Source: Onchocerca volvulus
Lineage: Eukaryota > Nematoda > Chromadorea > Rhabditida > Onchocercidae
Length of the DNA stretch: 64,000 nucleotides
Reading direction: 5' to 3'
NCBI GenBank assembly: GCA_000499405.2
Contig: HG738140.1
Location: forward strand, 186,001-250,000
In this document: in pieces, positions 11,541 through 26,334 of the stretch
Numbering within the stretch: the first letter of the stretch is position 1
Layout of the letters: every line of letters begins with the position of its first letter
Notes under the pieces: model-generated
Told to the model about the DNA's origin: nothing
The model's database searches: none
The model's input: the letters and a program-made list of their open reading frames with translations, nothing else
Program-made: the position numbers and the translations under genes

Positions 11541-14500
11541 TACACATTCTTGGATCGGAGAGTTGATCTTCCCGGATGCTTTCTAAACTATAATAGCCTG
11601 GAAGATTATCGATCCTCCATATGAATATGATACCAAAAACAAAATGAATGAAAAATACTAGTCCACTGAACAACTTCCAGGATCTTTAACTGGAATCAGG
11701 ACAAGTAGAGTCTCCAAGTCCAAGAAATACTCGAAACCTTAAAGATCTGCGTGTTACAAGTTTATCGTACTTGCAGCTTTCAAAAATCGGAAGTGCATAC
11801 CACATCTCAGAATAATGATGATGATGTTGAATAACACATTAGCACAGTTGATACTAATAATGTCAACAGTTTTTATCATAATAACAATATGATAAAAATG
11901 GTTACGTAGAAGATCAAATTTGTCAACAAAAAATAGAAAAATAATAAATAGTTCAGGTAGCGATTGGCTCTTTTTATTGACATTTTTTATATTGTAGAGA
12001 ACGATATAATAAAGAAGAAGAGAGAACAGACTAGGCTAATTGACTTTCGAAAACTTTTCAATTTTGAATTTCGTGAAGATGAAATTTGCTAAGTATATTT
12101 TTGAAATCTTCGAAAATTTTCTACTTTTTCTCTCTGAGCCATACTTCTGATTGCAACATTTGTGGCAGAAAAAATCTTATTCGGCTACATAATATATAAC
12201 AACCACATAAACAGCAAATATATACGTAGCTTTGATCATTAGAGGGAATTTTGAGAGAGCCAAAATATCGAAGCTGAGTAGAGAGAGAAGAAGTTAGCAT
12301 GAAACTTTCCCTTCTCTTAATTTAGACCAGATTTCTAAAGATGGAATTAAGAGAACATCAATGAAAACAGAAATTCCATTCAACCAAGGGAACTGACGAA
12401 ACAATGAATCAGGTGGTAGTGACGTCAAACCAGTCAAGTACAAGGCGTATATGAATCACAGTGGAAAACAAGTGCTTTCGGAATAATGAACAATAACATG
12501 ATGACTTTATGAAAAGAAAAGGTCTGTATTACAGAAGTGCGGCCCAAATTGGGCTAAAAAGAAGCAAAGTTTACAATGATAGATGCACCGGATTTCAGAA
12601 TCAAGTTAGATGATTCGAGTTAAGAAAGTTAAAAACTACTGAGTTTAGTGACCAGATGAAATATATAAAAATCTTGAACAGATTGCGCTTGGAATAAGAG
12701 AGAACTGTAAACATTCTGTCATCATAAAAGGACAGCTCGATCAAGAAAGGATTGAATCTCAGTTTGATAACTGCAATACGCGAAAGTAGTTGGATTCTGA
12801 GGGACGTATTTGCAAAGAGCAGAAAAAAAGAATTACTGAAACTTTTAAGAGAAGAAAAACCAGTTAATAATCGGTGAATTAGTAGCATTAAAAAAGTGTA
12901 GAATGAGAAGATATATAAGCTAAGATACCTTAAAGATTTATTATCGTCTTTATAGATCTATAAACGTTGAAAATTCATGGAATCTCTAGCAAAATCAGAA
13001 GTTGGAAAGTGTTTAAATGTCGCTTAAATGACTAAAGATAATGAATTCGAAGTAACTGAAACAGCCGAGAAATGTTTCAAGGACAACACTGCTCTCTTCG
13101 CGGAATGTTGGAGAAATATAGTTAGTTACAAGGTGATATGATATATTCGATATGGATAGCATGGGTCAGCTATTTAACAATGATGTTTTGATATGATTGT
13201 TGCTGGAAGGGATGAGCGAATCATAGAAGATAGGAATAATCGCTTATCATATAGAATGATATCTGGAGAAATGAGAAATCTAAAGGGAAATCAAAAGTGA
13301 ATATATGGCAGAATATGACCGGGATATTTAATAGAACTATAACAAATAAATAATTTCATACGCAGGAGGCGGTTAAGATTTCTAGACTTATCTATGCATG
13401 CATTCAAGAGTAGTTAGAGGACTGAATCGGTGATAATGAAATTACCTCATGGAGCAGTGATATTGATCGGTTATATTCACCTCGGAAATGTTGCAAAAAG
13501 TTTATAGAAATGAAACAAATTGTCAAAGCAAGCAATGATGTCTTTATTAGACTAGAAAGATTTGCAGATAACCTCAATAATCAAAACAATGATCGAGTAG
13601 GAAAAGATGATGCTGAACAAAAGTTGAAAATACAAATCGGTGAATGTGTAGTAATTGAAAATGATCAATGGTGAAGTAGATGATTATGGCTAAATGAGAG
13701 AAACGAAATATGAGAAGTGCAGGCCATGACATCTACAGCACTCAAGTGATATCAAAGTGGAAGAGAGAAAAGCTATCAGCTGATAGGAGAGTCAGGCGGT
13801 AATGTCACGAGTAGGCGGCTAAACGACCATTATTATATTACACATAAATAGAAATAAATGAGCGAAACAAGTGATTCTTGCCATAACAACATTGGTAATT
13901 GACAACAAGTTGGGATACGTCTGTGGAAAATAGTTGGAAATACATCCGACTAATCGATACTGTCACTGCAGGAAGAACCGAATTGACAACAAAAAAATTC
14001 GAAAAAAAGTTCACAAATACTGTAGCGGAATTTAATGCCTAAAATCCAACAGTTTCGAGGGACGATAAGAACTATATTTGGTATAATACATCAACATTAG
14101 AAAAATCTTCGAAAAAGGACAGAATAATACCGAACATATCACATTTATATAAATTTTGCTAAGATGTTAAGCAAGGGTTCCCGTAGAAAAATTTCAAAAC
14201 TCCCGGAATATCTGATGGATTATTCAAGTATGAATCAAATACAATTTAAGGTGCTCATTTCAAATATACAATAGAAACAAATATGCTACTGAAATATATC
14301 AACCAAAATTATTGTAGCATGTCGTACAGTAAACTACATGGTGCTATCAGGAGAACTGATCTTCAATGTGAGATTTAAAGAAGAATGACTTTTTTTTTTT
14401 TCTAATTCAAATAAATGAATAATAAATGCTGATATGTTCTGGAAGATGGAAAGAAACGAAGTTGCCCTTTTGAATTATAAATTGTGAGAAATTCTGGAAA

Positions 14501-16328
14501 GAAAAAAAATTTAAGAAATGAAAATGTCAACTTCAAAGAATATGCGCATTTATAAAGTTTAAAAATTCTTAAAAATTTTGAAAAAGTTTAACTTTAAGAA
14601 TTTTCGCGTTTGAAAACAATCCAGTAAATGAAAAACAACGATTGCACATGATTTTCAAACAGATGTAAAGCATATTATCATATTTGGATGACTAAAATCT
14701 ATGAAGCTATGAAACCATGAAAAGTAAATTTCTGTAACTTTTCCTTATAAATAAATTCGCGATTACATTCACTAATCACGTCAACCTTCTGCTAGCTATG
14801 AGCAGTGTTCGAAAAAGCAGGCCAACTTTCTCCAACATTTAAACCCGATGAGTGATGAATACAGAATTTGTCTGGACCATTGTCAAACGAATGAAGTGTC
14901 GTAAGACTTGAAATGATGTCAAGCTGTGAAGTTGCTTTCCTCTCGATTCATACAGTCTGTAGGTTGCATGTTTTCTGCGAATGTTCAACTCCTTGCTTAT
15001 TTTTTTCTGCAGAAGACTTCAACGGAAGACATCGGAGACATGAAAATGAGTAGTAATTTCAGAAGGATTTATACATTATCCAATTTGATCTAATATTTCT
15101 GTCATACGGTTGGATGCAGGGAAGTTTTACAGGAACGAAAAAAAAAAAAAATGAACCAAATTCGTGATATTTATTTTTAAGGTTACAAATCTCGTAGTAT
15201 ATATTTTGGAATTCTAAAATCAAGCACTTGAAGAATCCACTTGTTTTCAAATGAAAGACATTTGCAGGAAATATTCATAATCAGAAATCACCGTTCCACT
15301 TCTGCAGCCTTCCATATGTCTTATCATTTCTTCTTAAAATTATCGAACTTTTAACATGAAATACAATTACCAGTAACTCCAAGAAATTAAAAATCAAAGT
15401 GAAGACTGGAAAAGCCTCGCGAAAGCGACTTGTATGCTAATTATAGAAAAAATACTGTGATAGAATGATTTGGTATGGAAGTAATTTTCCATTTTAGGAA
15501 AAAAGTGTTTTTTTACTTTTTAAGAAACTGGGGAGAGTGATGCTGAAAAATAGAAAAATACAAACTTACGGCTCCAATTCAGCACCAATGCAATGCAAAC
15601 TTCAATCAGTTAGCAGATTTTCATATTTCTTTTCTTAAAATTAAAAATGCAAAGAATGAAATTTGAAAGTGCTAATAATTCGTTAGCTCTGAAGGACTTT
15701 AGAGTTGAACTTCTAAAGTCAAGGTAAACATAAAGACCGATATATCCGAATAGATTTATAAACAGTCACAAATATTTCCTCCCGGCTTTGAGAGAAGCCT
15801 GCATTACAATCAATATGATACGGCTGGAAACATTAATAATTAATTTCAAAATGGTCATGTGCTTTAAGATTAAATGTAACTTAGTTAATTGCCAGTTTCA
15901 ACAATAGAGGAAATTTGTATAATGAGGAATAAGTAAATAAATGAACAACTTATCTTTCAAGTAACTGATAAATGATCTCAGTAATATTTCTCGCATGAAT
16001 GCACTCCTGAGACTAGAAAGTATTCAGAAGGTCACATCTGATGACATCAACAGGACGTTAAATGATGATGTCGTAATTGCCTTATCATTGAGGATATCTA
16101 TAATACTGATAATTAAAATAAGCTATAGCGAATTTTTTATGCTTATGACGAGCTCTTATAGGAGCCACTGATATGTCATATCAATTATTGATTGATATAA
16201 AAAAATGAGTGGAGAAAGATGATCGAAGAAACAAGTGAGAGCTTCTGACAGAAAGTATACATTTTCGTTAAGATGATGAAGCAAATTTAGAAAAAAGTAA
16301 GACGAAGTGACTCTCTTAAATAAATATG

Positions 16329-16395
16329 AAAGAGAGAGAGGGAGAGAGAGAGAGAGAGAGGGAGGGAGAGAGAAAGGGAGAGAGAGGAGAGAGGA
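16329..16395. repeat. GA-rich microsatellite
   Basis: A purine-only tract dominated by (GA)n with GGGA interruptions. It may be length-polymorphic. Confidence 0.9.
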
Positions 16396-16938
16396 TGAAA
16401 ATGAGATGTGAAATGAAGTAGAGGGTGGTTGTGGGGGAAGGTGAGGAGTTGACCTTATAAGACCGAAGTTAGGTAGATTGGGTCAGCAAGTAAAGCATTC
16501 CTCTGCTCTTAGAGGATCACACAGCTGCGACCTGAAGATTCTTATGCAGAAATGATGAACAATAAGTTGGAAGTTGCCCAATTCTCTAGGAATTCGTAAG
16601 ATTTCAGAATAGTTTGGATTAAGCAATTAAGTTAAACAATGCTAGTCTTGACGTCTCTTTTCTTCATCGCAACATCAAGCCTAGGCCAGGAAAGTCTCCA
16701 CACTCAAGGCCTTTTTTCCATTTTTTTCAAGAGCTGACGCCAAAGACAGAGCCACTTTTTCTGCCTAACTCTCTATCCTGTTTAATACTTAATTAATTTA
16801 GGTAATGAAAGGGAGAATGTGTGGAAAAATGAAAAAGCAAAAATAATAATTGATAAAAATGAGACATTTCAAACGATTCATGAGAAGACTTATCATTTGC
16901 TATTCTCCCTTATATACATACCTATGTATCACATATAC

Positions 16939-16996
16939 ATGCACATACACACACACAAACACACATATGCACGCATACGCACACGCACACGCGCAG
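16939..16996. repeat. CA/CG-type dinucleotide tract
   Basis: An imperfect alternating purine-pyrimidine tract (ACACAC, GCACACGCACACGCGC). Such alternation can adopt Z-DNA; nothing here shows a function. Confidence 0.8.
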
Positions 16997-19521
16997 TTGC
17001 ATGCACCTCACACGGTTACAATTATATGGGCATGGATGGCTATTAGTAATTGATATCGACGACTTTATCGGAGGTTTATTGGTCCCGAACATTGCGGTAC
17101 TTGACGGATTCTACAGCTGCCCACTGAAAGTGGATCTGAGCAAATTATCATAAATGACCAATGACCGCTAGAAGCATTGTAACCAACAGATTGACAGAGT
17201 CCATCAGCGTAGTTAAATTCTGTAGAATTCTAAGACAACATTCGGTCTTGATCATCCTGTCAAATGACTGTTACTTCAAGAGAAAGGTGATGGTATCATC
17301 AGAATAAGTATTTCAAAGCATGAACGTCAATTTGAAGCATTTCATAGCAAGTTAGTTCCAAAGTCACGAATTTAATATTAAAAAATTTTCTTTGAGGAAA
17401 ACAAATGTAATTTATTGTTAATTCAACAAAATTTAATTTTCACCGTATTACTCATTTGCTATATTTCAATATTAATTTTTCTTTTCTTTTTTGTGGTTTG
17501 TGGTCTTTTTCAAGGACGCTTCATTCCTTCCCACAACCCTCATCTAATCTTTCAAAAACATTTGTCTGGTGTATTTCTCAGGAAGAGAGAAAATTCTTTC
17601 AACTTTTGCAAGCTATCAATACTTCCAGTCTCGATTCCATCCATCATACGAGAATTGATATATATGGAAGTTTTAGGAAAGTTCATCTTTAAAAAATAAT
17701 CTCTCCCTTCTTATCCGATTTCATTAACATGTTATTGAAGATCGAATTCCGATATGGATGAAACCAAAACAAGAAAAGGCTTAAGGAAACATAAATGTTG
17801 AGACCGGAACCATAAATCATTGTGACATAGTTCATGTCCATTGACATGGGAATAGCGACGTATAACTTTCATTTCGTTTGATCGAAAAACTGATATCCAC
17901 AAGTGAGAGAGTCTTTAAAGTGCATTTAGCATTTGAAACTTTTTAGCTAATTGTTTAGAGTAAAGCTTAATGACAAGTAGTCAAGGAACTAAAGTAAGAT
18001 GTTGGAATAGTAATCCTGAATGACACTGAAAACTCTGTTGGTCTATTAGAAGTTATAAGTGAAAGTACCAAAAGCATATCAAGTACCAACAGGTTAAGAT
18101 ATGAACATGTCAATTTTTGAATCAGGTTACTGCACAGGATAGAGTAGAAATACTGTGAAACACATAAGAGCTGACTGGATTCTGTGAGAAAGCACATTGT
18201 ACGACACTGAAAGTTATAATTCATTTTTTTTTTTTCTTTCTTTTTCGAAGCAGTCTGCGAATAAAAACAGATGATGCGCGAACTAAGCTATCTTCACTTT
18301 GAAAAAGTTTTTAAAAAATCTCATTTCCGGCGACATGAATTGCTCTCTTTTCAAGAACAGAATTTGTAGTTAAGAATTCTAAATTCCCAGTTGATACAAA
18401 CTTATTGCGATTTTTGTCCTAAAAAATTGATTGAAGTTACAAATATGATAGGTTGCGCTTGGAAGGGCAAGAGGTTCAAGAAGAGCAATTGTTACAGGAA
18501 AAGTAGCTTAGCGAAGACAGAGGACTCTTACGGAAAGGTAAATTGTATTGAGATGATTAACTGTTAAGAGAAAGAATAACTAACTAATATTGTTGAGCAA
18601 TGGAATACATGGAGTAGTTCTGAATTGAAAAGAGCAGATAATTTTTTTCCAAAATCGATCAGAAAACAGCTCTGCAATTCGAATGTCGTCGAAGTTATCA
18701 TATCTACCGGTCTGTTCTGATACGATCACCTCATCGATTAACAGTTGCCAATATCATTTCCACTGCTCAAAATGTACCAAAGAGCTCAAGTAAATCAATG
18801 ACTGCTTCAACACCAACAATCCAAATGTAAAAGATAAATTACAGGAATAAAAAAGAAAATAAAGTTGAAATGAAAAAAAATTGAAAACAAAAATTTTGTT
18901 ACTGCAGGCCGTTAGTGGGAAGTTCATGAAACTGAAGGACTCATAAAGTAATGCCAACATATGGATCTACACCACGGCCAAGGCCAACTCTTTTGATTTA
19001 TGCTTGTGTAACTGGCATACAGACAAGTGTGCACTTCCACATCTAAGATACGAACGGCGAAGATAACAGTATCAGTTATGATGGAATCCTTATCATTTCA
19101 TTTAGTTCATTATATCAGTGTATGTGACAATAGTTTGCGATGATGTGAAGAATGTCTCCTTTATCGGAGAAATCTTCATCATAATTTCGGTGAAACAAAT
19201 AATTTCAACACTTACTTTTTGAACAGAAACAGTTATTTTGTGATAAAGATCACTTTTATTGAAAAGAATTAGTAGCGACGGAATGAGCACATCTTGATAG
19301 AGTCAATGCGAGATGATATTTCGACTTGATCGCATACATCAGAAGTCGGTGGAATTTTTCGGAAGTCAGTAGCGAAGTCTTAATTATCCTCTTGTGTGAT
19401 GTACAAATAAATGATAATTATCCTATACTACAATTATCTGATTCGTTTGCGGAAAGCTACAAACGAAGCTACAAACGGAAAGCTCATCATCGCGCAACAA
19501 TATACAAAACCATAAATTATC

Positions 19522-19522
<1 letters not shown>

Positions 19523-19610
<88 letters not shown>
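19523..19610. repeat. (ATT)n trinucleotide microsatellite
   Basis: About 29 near-perfect ATT/TTA units in a row. It produces long poly-Tyr and poly-Asn frames on the two strands, which are artefacts of the repeat. Confidence 0.95.
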
Positions 19611-22600
19611 CACTATGATTAATATTACTTGTCAATATCGTATTTTTATGCTAATGCATACCACTTGCTACTTATTTAAAATATGACTGGTCAATTCGGA
19701 CTGTTTGTAATGTATTATAATGTGAACCAGACAACAACAGGTGATGAACAACAAATATGGATGAACAGTGATAAAATCCATTTTCGCACAAGTCAGATCT
19801 AAGGATTCATATAATGATAGGTCAATCGATGACCGCACTGGTGGTCTTCACATAAGCAGTTGCTTTCGTATCCTAGTAAAAGAAAAGGTGACGAGAACTG
19901 AATGCAGCATTTGATATTTATGCCAATTTTTGGAAATGAATGATCGATAGAAAATGTTTGATTGTACATCTACCAGATTCTCGCTAAATGCAATATGCTG
20001 AAAGACACGCTCCTCCCTTTAATATATTTCTGAAATATCCATAAGGCCTATTTATGAAAAAGATCAGTTTTGTCATCGAAAATTTCAATTTTCTCGCGCA
20101 ACGATAGTTAATTAATCCACTCGCTTATCATAATTAGTACAGATATGGCGGCGCACAATTACCGTTGCTTGATTAATCGAAAATTATCAAATAATTTGAA
20201 ATGTCTAGAATTCTGAATGGAAATTTTGTTTCAGAATCGAAATAATGCATTATTTGTGAATCCAAAGAAGATAATGCCGGAATCGAAGACGATAAATAGA
20301 AATGAATTCACTTGAACAATTTGAAAATAATGATAACCACAACAGTTATGAAAGGAAGAAAATGCGACTAATTAGTTCATTTGGGTCAAATGATTGAAAA
20401 AATGTATGTCATAATTTGAAGCGATCGAAAGCAACTGAACGATTTCAGTTTGATCGAGAGAACCGAAGGATCTCGACAACATTATGCTGAATTAAAAACA
20501 CCAAGTTTGTAGCATCCGAGAGGAAAAGCATGATATTCCAAGAAGATAGCAATAAAAATTGGTATCAAGTGAAATAAAAATTGGTATGAAACAAAATGCA
20601 GAATATTAAAATAATTAGAACAGAGTAGTAATTAAATAACAAAAAGTGTACTAAAAATACTGAAGAAATGATCAAATTAGATTATCACTAGAGAATATTT
20701 CTTACTCTGAAGGAATCAACTATGTCAAAATCATATGCTATAACAATCATTTATTTCGTTTCTTGTTTCAAGATGAAGGATATTTGCTCAATGATTGTTG
20801 TTTAAATGTTATATATCTTTTTTAAATGTTAAAATCACAAGTGTTCAGAGATTTATGCGACAGATTTGTGTAGACGATGCAACTTGGACATCGATCATAA
20901 TTAATTCGAGCAAAGCATTGTGATGCTACTTTTGATTATTCTAATCCATCCGATTGGAATAATTAAAAAGAGTTAACCTATTCAAACTATCCACAGAACT
21001 TTTTTCAAGTTTGCAAATAGGTTAGACAGTTTGGAACCTAAAATTATAAATTACAATCAGAGATCAAAAAGCGGTGATTTCTCTGTGAGATTCATATTGC
21101 GTGTATATGACAGGGAGAATATAGTAAATTACATTTATAGCAGTGCTTTTTCTTTTGTCTCAAGAATTCGTGAAAGAACTTGAAATTTCTCTCAAAATTC
21201 AAGTGCAACAATAGCTGGAAAACAATGAAAATTAAGCAAACTGCTCAACTGTGATCATGAGCATCTTGGCAAGTTTTTCAGGACTACTCATTGGTTTAAT
21301 AACTACTGGGACCGTCGGCAATCTGAAGCGTAATTTTCGTGGAGAGAGGAATAGATATCAAATATGGATTTAATCTAAGACGAATTACTGATACACTTGA
21401 CTGCAAGATTTAAATGCTCTATTGACTCATTTCGATGAATTTTCAAAATTTCTGGTACAAAGCAAAGTCTTCTAGGCATTCATCTCCCTAATTCTTAGAA
21501 AGAGCAAAATTTGCGTTACATCCTGAATATTTCTTTGCTCCTGCTTATAAACTTTGAAAGAGCTTTTTTTAGCACGATAAACTGATGGGAAAAATTTCAA
21601 GTTCGTGGCAGTTTACCGTTAGTTGATGATAACAAAACTGAGCAATTACTTTATTATAATTAATGAATAAATTTGAGCGTTCACGGACAGTGGCCAAATA
21701 ATTTGCCAGACTCAATCAGTCGATTCAACTTGACAATTGTACTACATTTTCAAAAATTGTGAGTTGTACGTTTTGCATAAGTTTGAAATTAGAAAGCGAA
21801 AAGCTGGACCATAGATGTGAACGCATGGAAGAATCAGAAAAAATAACCGTAAAGTTTGTCGATTAAAAGATAATCAGGAATTATAGCTATCATAATGCGT
21901 ACCCAATGTAAATCGATTTCGAAATAAAAATTCAAGTAAAGAAGTTGGTCTGTAAACTTGAGCAAGCTTCGGACGAGAACAGAGGGCATAAATGTGAAGA
22001 GTTCTAATCCAGAAAAAATTTTCGAAAAGATCGGAAGGGAATGTAAGGCTGAAATGTAAACTTCCAATTCCGATGTCGTCCAATGCTTTATCGCGAAAGA
22101 CAAGTAAATATATTCTTATAAAAATCTAATTTGCAGTCAGTCATACATGCATGCATGCATGTTGCATTTTCCTTTGAAATCTTGTTCAGCATATATAGCA
22201 CAGTCTGACTACAAATGAAGCATCGAAAAGAAATGAATCGAAGTTGGCCAGCAACATGTCACCACATTCTTGGCTTATTGAATTACCGATACGACAAAGG
22301 CATATGATTCAAAACTTCGTTATCGATAAAAATAAGTTAGCTGTGTATTTAAGTATTCATTTAACTTCTAGCAATGACAATCCGGATAATATGGAATCAC
22401 TATCAAATGATCTGAATGTTAATCTGTAGATAACGGTGAATGTATTATTGATTTACTCAGCTACTAACGATTATCTAAACGATCACCGCATAACTAGAAA
22501 TGGAATCTTCCTGATAGAGAGTAGCCTTTATCGGGACAAGAGTTACTTACTTCACATATTACTGATAAACAAGTGAGTCACATCAACTAATAATGACGTC

Positions 22601-23624
22601 AAACCTGTATTGATGGCTTAACGTATACCGAAAGACAAACATGCATTAAAATTGATGGCAACAAAAATTTTCGATGTAATGAAATGAAAACAATATTGCC
22701 ACTTCATCGACAAATCAAAAAGATAGCATCCAACGAGAGAGAAATTAATGGATTGCATATGGTCTTTTGAAATTCATTACCATACATGAATACGCATTCT
22801 GCAAAATATCAACATAAAAAGATTCCCACTTCTTTTGAATTCAGTTTAGATCTTTTTCAAATTTTGTTTGCAATTTTTGCGCGACTTTCCGAATTCTGAA
22901 ATTTCTCTCAAGTTAGTCAAGATATCGTATTTCCTTGTCCCCTCAATAGCGCTTTCCAAGGTTGATCAATGCTAAGACTTTAATGATTCATTGTAAAGTT
23001 CTTCAAAGATATTGTATTGGAATATTTGTCAAATAAGTTTTTCCTACAGCTATGAATAAATTCATGCAGATGGAAACGGAAGTAGTGAAAGTTCCAAGCT
23101 GATTTTGAAATGAATGAAAAGAAATGAATAATAATATATTTCGCATTGTAATACATATGATGACATGATTAAATTGGTGATACACATCACTCAATCACTC
23201 AATCGATTCTAAATAAGTATTACGAATATTTGAAACATACAAAAAGTGAAAATTGATGGCTAAGACATGCAATATATCTATATGTATATATTTCATTCAT
23301 GTTTGTACATTGTCTTTCTCTTTCATCAAGAAAAAGATCATTGCTATAAACGCAAAAGTCGAAAGAAGGTTCAATTCATATTGAAATTAATAAAAGCTAC
23401 TGAACTGCTCTGAAAACGTTTCCGAATTTTAGTCGATATTCATATAAGACAGGTTATTTGATCGGTTTTGTAATACGTGAAGTTTAATGGTACCATGATT
23501 ATTTTGATAATATTCTCAGTGTCTTTCAATGTGAATTACTGAGAAAATAACAAATGCTTTTAGGAAAGAAAATCGTTTTCATTAATTATTGTTTACAATG
23601 AGCAGAGTGTCAAATCAAACAGAT

Positions 23625-25775
23625 TTAATCAAAATTCGGCACATTTACTACACAACTAGCATGCCAGAATGTTAGCGGTCGCACAATATCTTGTCGATTT
23701 TCCCATACTTCCGTTACCGGATTGTATTGCAAAATAGTTACCGAACAGCGCGGATAATGATTTGTCAAACGCTGCAGATCACCCATCGTTCGTGGCATAT
23801 CCGTTCGATTTGTTATTATTCTGAATTGTGATTAGCTGTGATACATCAACTATCATGGAACTATTGCTGGCTGGAAGATCTGAGGATCAATCGATAATTT
23901 GATTTTAAACATTTCCGAAGTAATAGAAGCTAGATCCTTTGCAAAAAATCAAATTAGTAAGACTTATTACTCACTAATATTTATTACTTCCTAAAATTTA
24001 TTTATTGCAGTGTTTTCCATTTAAATTTTTGCTTTGCTTCATTGGATGCTTTTTTTCATTGTCTACTTCCGCTTGTTGACGGAAATAATTTAAACGAAAT
24101 AGTTCATAATCATTTCATCAAGAATGGTAATTCGAATTCTAAGCTAGCGCATTGGTGATTGTTAGCTTCTAGAAAGTTTAAGCCACTGCTAAAAAAATGG
24201 GATGTGTCGCTAATTCTACCTGTTGAAAGATAGGAATGCTGATTTCAAAAGGAAAAATCCCTCTCAAAATTAAGAATATATGCTCAACCTGTAGAAGACA
24301 TCGAGCATTGATGCATGAGATATGACCAATATACCTCCTTCTTGTTTTCGCTCGGACAAAATCCTCTTTACCGCTTTTTCCACTCTCATTTGTATATCAC
24401 CAGGCCTTCGTTCCTAAATGAGCCTATGAAAAGTTCTAATATAAAATTTATCAAAAACAATCTTCACAAAGATGAATTCGATAATTTCCAAATATTAGAT
24501 TCACTTGTATTTAGGAAAAAGTATTTACGAGTCCATTATACATTCTAAATGATTTTTTTCATAAATCATCATCGAAGACAAAACATCTTTGCAGCATAAA
24601 TTGATTCTTATTAGGTATGTTATATACCTGTTGAAGTGAAGATTTTAGATCACTGACTGACATGACTGGTACGTAATGCTCGTCACAGATGTACCCATTT
24701 GCTCGAAGATCTCGTGAATTGAGAAACTGTGGTACCTAAAGAAGAAACTGCATTAAACTCTAAGAAATTTTAATTTGTGGTTTGTTCACAGTTTGAGAAT
24801 AAATATCAGATGCGTGTGGCATTATGCGACAAAGAATAGTAATATCAAATGAGTGGTCAAAAGAAATTGAAAAAGGAACTTTTAAGAAACCTTTCCAATG
24901 AAGCTGAGCGGTTCGTAAAGGGCGGGTTCAATACGTAATCTAAGCGGTTCGCGACAATTCAACGTTGACATGATGGCAATGGCTGTCTATAAAATTTACT
25001 TCAACTTAAAATAATGCAAGGAGAAGAAATTGAGATGTCATTTGTCGTTTAATTTCCTTAACTTGACACGGATAGCAACTCCAGCAAATCTTACTGGATT
25101 ATCCTTCCACAGTTCAAAGTGAAAATACTGTACTGTAATGCAGTGAAAACTATTGCTAATTGAAGATTGAGTGAACATGTTGAACCGAACCTGCAAACAC
25201 CTCAGTGAGGGTGACGTGTATATGGTGTGAATATGGAAACTTCTTTCGGATAGAGAACGACCAACAAGTTCAGCGCCGGCACGTCCAATCTGTGACAGTG
25301 GTGGGTCATCCACGTACTTTCTAAAGCCACCGGATCGCATGACGGTCACTACTGCCTGACCTGTATCCATCTGTAATCATACGGTAGATGATGGCATAAA
25401 TTGGTCGAGGAATCGTAATATCTACTAGGGAAAATATCTGAAAGAAGAGATTGCATTCCAAAGTATCCACTCATCTACTCACAAATGTTGGTTACGTATT
25501 ACTGATAATTTCTTGTGGTCTAACCTTTGCAAGTTTATTGTGATTTCGGAATGCACCGTTGTTATGCAGGCCACCAAAATCAGCGGGTTCACCATTTCTA
25601 ATCAAAAAAATCCGCCTCGTTGTGTCTTTCTGAAATAGCTGAGAAAAAGTTCGCCTAATGTCTTGAATAATATTTGAGCGTTGGAATCGCGTGACCTTGA
25701 TCTGGAATGTTAAATAGTTGGGAGACACTGCGTGACCCCACGTTTGTATCTCTAGGTCATTGTCTCCATATTCTT
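23625..25775 (-). CDS. UBASH3/Sts-type histidine phosphatase, likely inactive nucleophile (5' partial)
   Basis: Six phased exons: 25775-25525, 25370-25191, 24986-24891, 24735-24628, 24413-24289 and 23820-23625 (TAA at 23625-23627). They encode about 318 residues; upstream exons were not found. The order matches the UBASH3 (TULA/Sts) family: the end of an SH3-like segment (GHAVSPNYL), then a phosphoglycerate-mutase-like domain with RSGGFRKY, SPSLRCLQ, RIEPALYE and a late ISHASM motif. UBASH3 proteins dephosphorylate Tyr-phosphorylated signalling proteins through a phospho-His intermediate. Here the RHGE motif reads RNGE (FLIRNGEPAD, codon AAT at about 25594-25596), so the nucleophilic His is Asn, while the Arg, Glu and second His positions are kept. 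The reading frame is intact, so decay is not evident; a pseudophosphatase or substrate-binding role is an inference. The last residues end VPNFD. Confidence 0.85.
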
Positions 25776-26287
25776 CTGATCACCCAAGTTAGAATTAATG
25801 AGTAACATTGATAAGAAGGAAGCGATGTTGTTTGTAATATTACGATGGATAGGTAATTATATCATAAAACGAACCTTTTATGTATAGACGTGCCTGCACA
25901 TGTGATAAATATTTCACAAAAATGCTAAAACAGAAACTATTCGGAACGAATGTGCAATACACAACGATTTTTTTCGTAGGGCAACTCGTATAAAACACAT
26001 ATATACGTGAAGGTAGCGTTTTGAAACCTAACTTTCAAAATCTGTTCACACATATTGAAAAGGCAATAAATTCAGACATTCTACTTTCCGGCTTTCTGCC
26101 ATATATTCCTTTTTTTTTTTAATTTTAGTTTTGAATTTATTTGTTAAGCATCGAAAAATAGTAACAATCAAGTGATACAAAAATATATGTTAAATAAACA
26201 GATCTATTGAAGGCTGCCAATTATAAATTAATAAGTTGGAGTTTCTCTAATGAATCGGTGCAGGAAGGAAATAAGTTCAAAGAAATA

Positions 26288-26334
26288 TCATTCTTCAGGA
26301 GTGATTTGCAAAAATTTCTCATGAACCCTTCCAT
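26288..26334 (-). other. Possible termin­al exon fragment
   Basis: After TTTGCAG (exon edge 26334) a frame reads DGRVHEKFLQITPEE and stops at TGA (26288-26290). The frame is also open upstream through a second acceptor (TTTTTAAG). The composition looks protein-like, but no preceding exon was found, so this is only a candidate. Confidence 0.2.

Larger units (their letters stand above)
10327..23624. other. Gene-poor intergenic block
   Basis: About 13 kb with no phased exon chain that I could support. It contains a low-complexity A/T tract (10690-11065), GA, CA-type and ATT microsatellites, and a weak 64-aa ORF at 11346. The 12.0-14.4 kb part is purine-rich on the plus strand and is interrupted by stops in every frame; I could not match it to any element. 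Confidence 0.45.

Noticed and set aside
12000..14400. Purine-rich stretch that at first suggested a decayed retroelement
   Set aside because: No frame stays open, no polymerase or integrase motif and no terminal repeats could be found.
19326..19635. Poly-Tyr and poly-Asn ORFs on opposite strands
   Set aside because: Both come from the (ATT)n microsatellite; no coding sequence or splice signals flank it.
24315..24548. 77-codon plus-strand ORF
   Set aside because: It is antisense to the SHASM exon of the UBASH3-like gene, whose minus-strand frame is supported by family motifs and phase.
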